Below, piece by piece: positions 9,971-16,518 of a DNA stretch of 64,000 nucleotides. The stretch is from Marinobacterium halophilum. GTDB lineage: Bacteria; Pseudomonadota; Gammaproteobacteria; Pseudomonadales; Balneatricaceae. How positions within the stretch are numbered: position 1 is the first letter of the stretch; each line of letters starts with the position of its first letter. Made by a program: the position numbers and the translations under genes. The stretch spans positions 60,973 to 124,972 of the forward strand of contig NZ_PYGI01000012.1 in assembly GCF_003014615.1 (NCBI RefSeq), read 5' to 3'. The notes beneath the pieces are model-generated. The model saw nothing but the letters and a program-made list of their open reading frames with translations. It ran no database searches and was not told the DNA's origin.

Positions 9971-11749
9971 TTACTGCCAGGCGCTGGCAAACAGCTCTTC
10001 CGGCAGTGCCATGATGCTGCGGCTGCCGTCGTTGAGCATGTCGGCAAAGCCTTTCCAGCGCGGCAACACCTGTGCCATGTAGAAACGCGCACTCTCCTGC
10101 TTCGCCTGCAGATAGGGATCATCATCGCCTTCCGCTGCCAGATGCACGGCTGCAGTCGCCTGACGCAGCAGCTGCCAGCCACCGCAGACATAGCCTGCCA
10201 GCATCATGAAGTTGTAGGCGATCGCACCCGGCAACTGAGCGTCGGCTTCCGCACCGCTGAGCAGAAAATCACGCGCCTTGGTCAAACCAACAACGCCCTC
10301 TTCCAACTGCTTGGCCTGCGCGATCAGAGACGGATCACAGCTTGCGATAGCCCCACGAATCTCTTCGATCAGTGCTGCCAGCGCAGCGCCCTGATCCATC
10401 AGCGTCTTGCGCCCCACCAGATCCAGTGCCTGAATACCGTTGGTGCCTTCATAAATCGGCAGGATGCGGGCATCACGGAAGTGCTGAGCAGCACCGGTTT
10501 CTTCGATATAGCCCATGCCGCCATAAACCTGCACACCCAAAGACGTCACTTCCTGCGCCACTTCAGTACACCAGCCTTTGACGATCGGCGTCAGCAGTGC
10601 AGCACGCGCCTGCTCGGCAGCTTTCTCTTCAGCGCTGGTTGCCTTGAGGGCAAAATCCAGACTGCCGCAGGCGTCATAGGCGATGCCACGGCCAGCTTCC
10701 GTCAGCGTCTTCATGGTCAGCAACATACGGCGCACGTCCGCATGGCGAATGATCGGCCCTGCTTCACGGGTACCAACTGCCGGCCCCTGAATACGTTCAA
10801 AGGCGTATTCCAGTGCCTGCTGATAGGCACGCTCAGAGATGGAAACCCCCTGCAGACCTACGCTCAGACGGGCATTGTTCATCATGGTGAACATGCACGC
10901 CAGACCACGGTTCGGCTCACCGACCAGATAGCCTATGGCGTTGTCGAAACCCATGACACAAGTCGGGGACGCATGGATGCCCAGCTTGTGTTCCAGCGAC
11001 AGCGCACCGGCGGTATTGCGCTCGCCAAGCGAACCATCGTCATTAACCAGATACTTTGGCACCAGGAACAGGGAGATACCGCGCACACCCGCAGGCGCAT
11101 CCGGCAGACGGGCCAACACCAGATGGACGATGTTCTCGGCCATTTCGTGATCACCCCAGGTGATGAAGATTTTCTCGCCGCTGACACGGTAATGATCGCC
11201 TTCCGGCTCGGCCTTGGCACGCACCACAGACAGATCGGAACCGGCATTGGATTCGGTCAGGTTCATGGTGCCGCACCACTCGCCGCTAACCAGCTTGGGC
11301 AGGTACTTGGCTTTCAGCTCATCGCTGCCGTTGAGGTCCAGACACTCAACCGCACCCTGGCTCAGCATCGGGCACAGGCCCCAGGCCATGTTGGCCGAAT
11401 GCCACATCTCCATCACCGGGATAGACAACAGGAACGGCAGGCCCTGGCCACCGTATTCAGGATCAAACTGCAATGAACCCCAGCCGCCTTCCACATACTG
11501 CTGGTAGGCCTGCTTGAAAGAATCGGGGCATGCTACCTTACCATCCTTGAGCTGCACGCCCTGCTGGTCGCCTTCCCAGTTGGTCGGGGCCACCACATCA
11601 CGCGCTACACGCGCCGCTTCTTCCAGAATCGCATCCACCATATCGGCGGAAGCATCTTCGAATCCCGGCTTCTCAGCCAGCTCAGGCATACGGGCGACAT
11701 GATTCAGAGTCAGCTTCATATCCTTGAGAGGAGCATTGTAATCTGCCAT
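9971..11749 (-). CDS. Acyl-CoA dehydrogenase with extra C-terminal domain (DmdC-like)
   Basis: FAD-dependent dehydrogenase that introduces a 2,3 double bond into an acyl-CoA. At 592 residues it belongs to the long class with an additional C-terminal helical domain. Visible family features: substrate/FAD region LTESNAGSDLS (164-174), FITWGDHE (195-202), and the catalytic base Glu434 in YEGTNGIQ. This architecture is shared with DmdC (3-methylmercaptopropionyl-CoA dehydrogenase) and with several medium/long-chain enzymes, so the substrate is undecided. A DmdB-like ligase lies 5 kb away (16519-18159) and a MaoC hydratase gene is divergent from it. AAGGTG precedes the ATG at 11749. Confidence 0.9.
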   Translation of the reverse strand: MADYNAPLKDMKLTLNHVARMPELAEKPGFEDASADMVDAILEEAARVARDVVAPTNWEGDQQGVQLKDGKVACPDSFKQAYQQYVEGGWGSLQFDPEYGGQGLPFLLSIPVMEMWHSANMAWGLCPMLSQGAVECLDLNGSDELKAKYLPKLVSGEWCGTMNLTESNAGSDLSVVRAKAEPEGDHYRVSGEKIFITWGDHEMAENIVHLVLARLPDAPAGVRGISLFLVPKYLVNDDGSLGERNTAGALSLEHKLGIHASPTCVMGFDNAIGYLVGEPNRGLACMFTMMNNARLSVGLQGVSISERAYQQALEYAFERIQGPAVGTREAGPIIRHADVRRMLLTMKTLTEAGRGIAYDACGSLDFALKATSAEEKAAEQARAALLTPIVKGWCTEVAQEVTSLGVQVYGGMGYIEETGAAQHFRDARILPIYEGTNGIQALDLVGRKTLMDQGAALAALIEEIRGAIASCDPSLIAQAKQLEEGVVGLTKARDFLLSGAEADAQLPGAIAYNFMMLAGYVCGGWQLLRQATAAVHLAAEGDDDPYLQAKQESARFYMAQVLPRWKGFADMLNDGSRSIMALPEELFASAWQ

Positions 11750-11946
11750 ACGACACCTTTAGTTAACGGTCATTGATCGTGTGCGAGTCCATCCATGTCC
11801 AAGGCTGGCACTCACAGAAGTAAGGGAATACACTTATTCTAGCATGCACATTCGATTTGATAAGTAGGGAATCGTTCATTCGGGCGATTTATACTGTCCT
11901 ACTTTGGTTATACTCCCCCGAAACCTGATGACAAGAGAGCCTTTCT
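11750..11946. promoter_or_regulatory. Divergent intergenic region, dehydrogenase / MaoC
   Basis: A 197-bp, A+T-richer gap between two divergent acyl-CoA genes must hold both promoters. It contains GTTAAC at about 11761, within a weakly symmetrical sequence, but I cannot assign a regulator or reliable -35/-10 pairs. Confidence 0.45.
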
Positions 11947-12378
11947 ATGCAGGATTTGCACGGTTACTACCTGGAAGATCTGGAAGTCGGCATGAGCGAC
12001 TCCTATGCCAAAACCATCACTGATGCGGATGTTGTCCTGTTCGCCGGCCTGTCCGGTGACAACAACCCGATCCACATCAACGATGAATACGCCAAAACGA
12101 CGCCGTTCAAACAGCGCATCGTCCACGGCATGTTCAGCGCAGCGCTGATCTCTACCGTCGCCGGTACACGCCTGCCGGGACCGGGTGCCATCTACATAGA
12201 CCAGCAGCTCAAGTTCAAGGCACCGGTTCACATTGGTGACACCGCGACCGCTAGCCTAACCGTCACCGAAATTGACGAGCGCCGCCGCCGCGTGAAGTGC
12301 CGTACTGATGTGCACGTTGGTGACACGCTGGTTGCGACTGGCGAAGGCACCTTCATGGTAGACCGTCGCGAAGCGTGA
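11947..12378 (+). CDS. MaoC-family (R)-specific enoyl-CoA hydratase (PhaJ-like)
   Basis: 143-residue single hot-dog-fold hydratase. The R-hydratase signature is intact: FAGLSGDNNPIHINDEYA (about 32-49), with catalytic Asp38 and His43. The family hydrates trans-2-enoyl-CoA to (R)-3-hydroxyacyl-CoA, linking beta-oxidation to polyhydroxyalkanoate or fatty-acid synthesis. It is divergent from an acyl-CoA dehydrogenase whose product would be its substrate. A strong terminator follows 26 bp after the stop, so it is monocistronic. Confidence 0.92.
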   Translation: MQDLHGYYLEDLEVGMSDSYAKTITDADVVLFAGLSGDNNPIHINDEYAKTTPFKQRIVHGMFSAALISTVAGTRLPGPGAIYIDQQLKFKAPVHIGDTATASLTVTEIDERRRRVKCRTDVHVGDTLVATGEGTFMVDRREA

Positions 12379-12404
12379 TTCGTTAGAGTAGATGTAAACA
12401 GGAA

Positions 12405-12430
12405 GGCCGATGATTGCATCGGCCTTTTTT
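12405..12430 (+). terminator. Rho-independent terminator of the MaoC gene
   Basis: Perfect 8-bp stem GGCCGATG/CATCGGCC with loop ATTG, followed by six T. This marks the left edge of conserved sequence before the reverse-transcriptase island. Confidence 0.93.
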
Positions 12431-12629
12431 GTATGTGCAGGTTTGGGGGCGGATTAGCGAGTCCCGAGGATGTATGCCAGAAGCTGGCCCTTATCTGACC
12501 TTAAGAGCTTTCTAGTACGTCTGGATAGCGGACATTTCTTTCGGCATATCAGACCAACCAGTGCGGCCGATACCGACCCGAAGCGGTCATCAAGAAGTAG
12601 TCTATATGGCCTTTACCTAGATGGATTCT
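12431..12629. other. Non-coding flank of the DRT3 island
   Basis: No convincing coding sequence. It holds a small hairpin (GCCAG/CTGGC, 12476-12488) and degenerate words such as AGCGGAC (near 12527) and CCCGAAGCGGTC (near 12577) that recall scattered intergenic remnant sequences seen in many gammaproteobacteria. Similar words occur on the other flank of the island (GTCCACT near 16339, GTCCGCT near 16372). The region probably includes the left junction of the insertion, but I cannot place it. Confidence 0.4.
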
Positions 12630-12890
12630 GATCTGAATTATCGTTAGTTTGAACTCAGATAGAAGGTACAGTTGCGGCTTGTACGAGTGGGGAAAGGCTG
12701 CTCGGGTGCCTCATGAGGTGTGTGCACCGAAGTGCCGCTATCAGTTTACGCTTGCATTTAAGCTTTTCGTATCAACAAGTTATAGGTTGATCCAAAAACG
12801 CACACTTTAGGGACTAGCATCACCGTTAGGTTATGTAGTTCAGCCACCCAAAAGGCGGCTTAAAATGTCGACAACCCGAGCAGACGATTT
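12630..12890 (-). ncRNA. Candidate DRT3-associated non-coding RNA with CACACAC template tract
   Basis: A structured RNA read from the minus strand directly after drt3b. CTGCTCGGGT (12883-12874) can pair perfectly over 10 bp with ACCCGAGCAG (12707-12698), closing a ~185-nt domain. Inside lie the hairpin at 12860-12842 (7 bp, one G.U), the stem GTTGAT... pairing 12791-12786 with 12776-12771 (6 bp), a 4-bp stem at 12763-12750, and GCAC-UUCG-GUGC at 12735-12724, a canonical cUUCGg hairpin. Next to that hairpin is CACACAC (12724-12718). Past the closing stem are a 5-bp hairpin (12684-12666) and a 9-bp stem (12660-12631, one G.U). In two stems the G.U pair would be an A.C mismatch if the other strand were transcribed, and UUCG exists only on this strand, so the strand is supported internally. 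Known DRT3 systems carry an ncRNA; exact ends here are estimates. Confidence 0.72.
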
Positions 12891-12892
12891 TT

Positions 12893-12921
12893 AGGCTATT
12901 TCATCAATATTCAAATTGCAA
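12893..12921 (-). promoter_or_regulatory. Possible promoter of the DRT3 ncRNA
   Basis: On the minus strand TTGCAA (12921-12916) and TAGCCT (12898-12893) are separated by 17 bp, giving a sigma70-like but weak -10. The predicted start near 12886 is just before the 5' arm of the long closing stem. The elements overlap the last codons of drt3b, which would allow the RNA to be made separately from the mRNA. Confidence 0.35.
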
Positions 12922-14904
12922 CTCTTTTTTCTCTAGGGTATTCCATAAATCAGGATAGTACCAAGATATAAACCACTGTTCTTCCGAAATAGAGTTAAAG
13001 AAATTGTTAGCTTTTTCAGTGTCTGGTTTATTCTTATATATTGTTTCGTATAATCTAGAAGACCATGTTTTCCTATTCCTTTCGGGAATAAACGGGCATG
13101 AAATTGAATCAAGCAGTAGATAGCAGAGCTTTGCATCTTTATGAAGATCTTCTAGGTTTGATAATCGACTATTTATTTCTTTAATTGCCTCATTTTTAAT
13201 GCGGTCGTATTCTGGTTCGTTGCCGATATAGTAAAGTAAGGATGTCAGCTGGAAATAATCAGAGTTTTCTTCTTGTTCAAGAAATTTTTCTCGTCTTTTT
13301 TTAGCACCTTCAAGATCGAAGATGCTCTTTATTTGTTTGTGATTTAATAGATAGTCGCTACCCATATTCCTCGCTACAAATAGTAAGTTTGAAAACTCGA
13401 TAGGGAAGTAATTATTTGCGCTATCTAAAGATTGCTTACATTTTCCGCTTTCAAAAAAATCTCTAATATAACCATTTATTAGAAGTTTTATAGTTTTCTC
13501 TTCTTCAGGAAAATAACGCTCGAAAAAATTGAACGATATGTAAGACAGCATGCTTAATTTAATGCTATTGTTAAAGGATGGATTTACACTAAATAAATGA
13601 AATGCAATTTTTAAGATTATGACAAAGGCATTCCTATATGAGGAGAAATCTTCTTTACTTAATTCATTCGGTGCTGTGTTGTAGGTATCGCGAATCTTAT
13701 TAGTTAGCGCTGAAATCACATAGCCTGTCATGACATAGTATGTTTCCTTATCATCATGACAGGGTGACTTTATCTTGTTTATAAATGATTTTACTACTGA
13801 GTAGGTACTTCTTATTCTTATCGTATTAACGCGCGTTATATTTTCTTCAGTTAAAAACAAAAGGTCATATAGATCAGTTAGTGAATTTGATGTTGCAAGT
13901 TTACTTCTAGTTATGCCTGTAATAAATGGTTTTTGAGTTTTCTTTGTTTTTTGCTTATTAACAAAAAGTTTATAGCCCCTAAGGTTGTCTTCAATGGCTT
14001 CTAGAACGGATTGGCAGGTTTCTGGTGAGGAGGCAAAAATAAAATAATCATCAACATAACGCCTAACGTCATAGTCGATTGACTCCTGTAATCCGATACC
14101 TGATAAAGTTAGTTTAACTTTATAATCAACGTCTTGAAGTATAGTTTCAGCAAATATTCTGCTGACCTCATTTCCTATAATAATACCGTTCGTTTCGTTG
14201 AAGTTTGAACGTTGCATTAGCCGATCAAAGATTGCGCCAAAAGTGTCTTTGGCTTTTGTTGACTTTGCTCTAAACTTTCCTTTGGTCGCCCATGATATAG
14301 AATGGGAGTATAGGCTATCAAAACACTTGGTAATATCGATGGACCAAAAGTCGGTATATTTTCCCTCTAATTTAAAAAACTCCTCATCCTCAAAGAATTG
14401 ATAAAGCTTTGTATGTCTATCGTAGGCAAAATAAGATGTTGAATGTCTAAAATTGCTCTCGTCGCTAATTCTTTCTGCTGAACTGCTTTTAAGGCTTTTC
14501 GATTCCTGTAGTTTGTTTGGTTTGAAGTATGATGAAGCTACTTTAGCTGGACGCCTGATTGAAAATGAACTTTTTGAGCAGTAGAGTAAAATTTGATCAG
14601 CATATGTTTTGTAAAACTCAAGCATGTTGAGTTGTTGCGCGGGGTGTATTAACCCCATGTGCCTATATGATATGTCATCTTTCCTGATCTTATAGCGCAT
14701 AGGCATTGAGAACTCATCAAGATCTTTGCGATCAAATGCATAATTGATGATGTCTTGAATCGCCTGATTTTTTTCTCTTTTGTTCTTTATTTTTTGATAA
14801 AACCAGTTGTTTGTGAAAATAATTGGCACATCATATGGCGAAGTCTCAGAAAGCAGTATTCTTGAGTAATCATTTAATTTTATCTTTGCTTTCTTCATCG
14901 CCAT
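12904..14904 (-). CDS. drt3b: Reverse transcriptase Drt3b-like (UG8 group) of a DRT3 defence system
   Basis: 666-residue protein with a reverse-transcriptase core in its first half. Motif A is FWSIDITKCFDSLY (Asp190), motif B region NGIIIGNEVSRIFAE (239-253), motif C YVDD (283-286, Asp285/Asp286), so the metal-binding triad is intact. The C-terminal ~330 residues are helical, Lys/Glu-rich and match no domain I recognise. Its ATG overlaps the end of drt3a by 10 bases, so the two RTs are co-translated. Order, overlap, sizes and the adjacent structured RNA fit DRT type 3, an antiphage system; in that system Drt3b is the second polymerase. Base composition (about one third G+C on sampled lines) contrasts with neighbours and indicates horizontal acquisition. 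Assignment to UG8 rests on architecture and remembered motifs, not on a search. Confidence 0.85.
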   Translation of the reverse strand: MAMKKAKIKLNDYSRILLSETSPYDVPIIFTNNWFYQKIKNKREKNQAIQDIINYAFDRKDLDEFSMPMRYKIRKDDISYRHMGLIHPAQQLNMLEFYKTYADQILLYCSKSSFSIRRPAKVASSYFKPNKLQESKSLKSSSAERISDESNFRHSTSYFAYDRHTKLYQFFEDEEFFKLEGKYTDFWSIDITKCFDSLYSHSISWATKGKFRAKSTKAKDTFGAIFDRLMQRSNFNETNGIIIGNEVSRIFAETILQDVDYKVKLTLSGIGLQESIDYDVRRYVDDYFIFASSPETCQSVLEAIEDNLRGYKLFVNKQKTKKTQKPFITGITRSKLATSNSLTDLYDLLFLTEENITRVNTIRIRSTYSVVKSFINKIKSPCHDDKETYYVMTGYVISALTNKIRDTYNTAPNELSKEDFSSYRNAFVIILKIAFHLFSVNPSFNNSIKLSMLSYISFNFFERYFPEEEKTIKLLINGYIRDFFESGKCKQSLDSANNYFPIEFSNLLFVARNMGSDYLLNHKQIKSIFDLEGAKKRREKFLEQEENSDYFQLTSLLYYIGNEPEYDRIKNEAIKEINSRLSNLEDLHKDAKLCYLLLDSISCPFIPERNRKTWSSRLYETIYKNKPDTEKANNFFNSISEEQWFISWYYPDLWNTLEKKELQFEY

Positions 14905-16154
14905 GCTCTTTTAATTCTCAATAGGTTTTTGTATGTAAAGTTGTGGAAACGTTTTTTCTCATGTCCTTTTTTGAAACTAAAGTGGGAAATTTCTCTACGT
15001 TTATTTATTGGTATTTCAGACTGTATTCTTCTCGATAAGTTTGACCCCTTAAAGAAAAGAAGACTTTTGAGAAAGCGGTCAAGCTCGTTAAGTTGTGTTT
15101 GTTGATTTATGATCCGGTAGTTGTAATATATCCCCGACTTGACGTCGTTAATATTTGATATGTTGTGTAATCTGTAGTTTCCAGATAAGAATTTAAGTCT
15201 TTTAATCAGCAGATCATATTCTTTATGTGTTTTTTTAGATATGATGTAGCTAGAGAAAGACTGAATTATCCTTTTCTTTATTTTCATGGTTTTACTAGGG
15301 GCTATATCTATTTTTACGTCACGCCGTCTAACTTTTAAAAAATTATCTGAGCTGTGATTTTTTTCGGATATTGTGTAACTATATCCCAGATAACTAAATG
15401 TATTTGTTTTACCCATTTTTTTATCATTGGGTTTAGATACGTTACCGAAGAAAGTTTTTTCACCTCCCGCTTTGTGAATTTTTAACGCGCCTGGCAAGAA
15501 CTCTTCTATTTTTTGGCGGCTGGTTTTAGCTGGAATATCTGTATCAGTTATAAGGATTATGTCATCAACGAATCTTTCATATAGAAAAACTCCTTCTGTA
15601 TTTCGCAAATGATAATCCATATTTTGCAAGGCTAGCTCGGACAGAGTGGAACTAATCCCTAATCCGCGAGGTAGACCAGGGATCGATTTTTCTTCGAGTT
15701 CTTTAAAAAATGCATCTAGTAAGCTGATACTTTTTCTTGATAAAACTCCATCACTCTTTATCTTTTTTAATATTAAGCCTCTATCTACACTTTCATAAAA
15801 AGATTCTATATCGTAGCGATGGATATGATAGGGAGAGGATTCTCTAAGGAATGAAATTAGATTTCTTACAATGTACTCTCTATTCCTTATAGAGATGCCA
15901 TAATTTTTTTTTATGTTATTTGAAAGTAGCTTTAGAATCAGGGCGTTTTCTATCTTTTTAACGGTATATGCAGTTTTAGATTTGATGAATATAACCCGTA
16001 AAAGATCTTCAAATGTTCGTGTGTCATCCACGAGTAAGGCAGCGGCATTGGCATACTCTTGCCTTTTTAATTCGCTGTGAAGTGATGTGTTTTTAAGAAT
16101 GTCACCATAGGAAATACACTTCCTGAGATTTCGCGCCACATAGCTTCTTTCCAT
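14895..16154 (-). CDS. drt3a: Reverse transcriptase Drt3a-like (UG3 group) of a DRT3 defence system
   Basis: 419-residue reverse transcriptase. Motif A is HRYDIESFYESVD (Asp115), motif B GLPRGLGISSTLSE (160-173), motif C ERFVDDIILI (FVDD 195-198), followed by a Gly-Gly-Lys region (HKAGGEKT) and a basic C-terminal thumb/RNA-binding tail rich in Arg and Lys. There is no intron maturase, endonuclease or Abi-type extension. AAGGAAG sits 7 nt before the ATG at 16154. It is the first gene of the two-RT operon. In DRT3 as I recall it, Drt3a copies an AC-repeat template in the partner ncRNA; the ncRNA candidate here does carry CACACAC. A+T-rich like drt3b. Confidence 0.86.
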   Translation of the reverse strand: MERSYVARNLRKCISYGDILKNTSLHSELKRQEYANAAALLVDDTRTFEDLLRVIFIKSKTAYTVKKIENALILKLLSNNIKKNYGISIRNREYIVRNLISFLRESSPYHIHRYDIESFYESVDRGLILKKIKSDGVLSRKSISLLDAFFKELEEKSIPGLPRGLGISSTLSELALQNMDYHLRNTEGVFLYERFVDDIILITDTDIPAKTSRQKIEEFLPGALKIHKAGGEKTFFGNVSKPNDKKMGKTNTFSYLGYSYTISEKNHSSDNFLKVRRRDVKIDIAPSKTMKIKKRIIQSFSSYIISKKTHKEYDLLIKRLKFLSGNYRLHNISNINDVKSGIYYNYRIINQQTQLNELDRFLKSLLFFKGSNLSRRIQSEIPINKRREISHFSFKKGHEKKRFHNFTYKNLLRIKRAWR

Positions 16155-16457
16155 TGATTAACTTCCTTATCTTTATCCGCAGTGTAAGTCCAAGTCATAG
16201 TGGGTATGAAGAATGTTATCGTAGAGTGGACTAAACCACTAGCCGTTAGTCCTTTGATCATTAATGTACGTAGAACGTAGTCAAGCTAGATGCCCGTTCT
16301 GTGCCGGTAGGGGCTGTTGAGCCAGATTGTACCGAATGTCCACTTTAGGGGTTTCAGTTCGATTCTGTAACGTCCGCTCCGTGCGCAAAGCAGAATCGTA
16401 CCGATAGAGTGTAGCGAATGCTCAAGGCCGCAAACAATCTCCACCACCCCCCCAAAC
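16155..16457. other. Upstream region of the DRT3 operon and right island flank
   Basis: No credible gene; a 64-codon open frame at 16067-16261 overlaps the drt3a start out of frame. It must hold the drt3a promoter, but I see no clear -35/-10 pair. Structures: inverted repeat CGATTCTG/CAGAATCG (16360-16367 and 16391-16398), GTACCGA repeated directly at 16329-16335 and 16398-16404, a small hairpin AGTGG/CCACT near 16230-16245, and CACTTTAGGG (16341-16350), a 10-bp match in the same orientation to 12803-12812 inside the ncRNA region. Confidence 0.45.
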
Positions 16458-16493
16458 ACAACAAAAGCCGCACCCCTCACAGGATGCGGCTTT
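16458..16493 (-). terminator. Rho-independent terminator of the acyl-CoA ligase gene
   Basis: On the minus strand AAAGCCGCA and TGCGGCTTT form a 9-bp stem around a 12-nt loop, then TTTTGTTGTG. It lies 25 bp after the ligase stop and marks the right edge of conserved sequence next to the DRT3 island. Confidence 0.9.
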
Positions 16494-16518
16494 CAGTCGT
16501 CAGGCAATCTTGACCGTC

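Noticed and set aside
9848..11476. 542-codon open frame antisense to the acyl-CoA dehydrogenase
   Set aside because: Mirror frame of a G+C-rich gene; the opposite strand has clear catalytic motifs, and this product has none.
12842..12860. Hairpin as terminator of drt3b
   Set aside because: No T-tract follows on the minus strand, and the stem is part of a larger folded RNA.
12630..16154. Retron
   Set aside because: A retron has one RT with an upstream msr-msd flanked by inverted repeats. Here there are two RTs and the structured RNA lies downstream.
12630..16154. Group II intron
   Set aside because: Neither RT has maturase or endonuclease domains, and I see no domain V/VI-like hairpin; the two genes are overlapping independent RTs.
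16067..16261. 64-codon frame overlapping the start of drt3a
   Set aside because: Out of frame with drt3a and without a good ribosome site; it would displace the strong AAGGAAG-ATG start of the RT.
12803..16350. CACTTTAGGG repeats as insertion-site duplications
   Set aside because: Only 10 bp, the left copy lies inside the ncRNA domain, and a match of this size between the two flanks has an appreciable chance probability.
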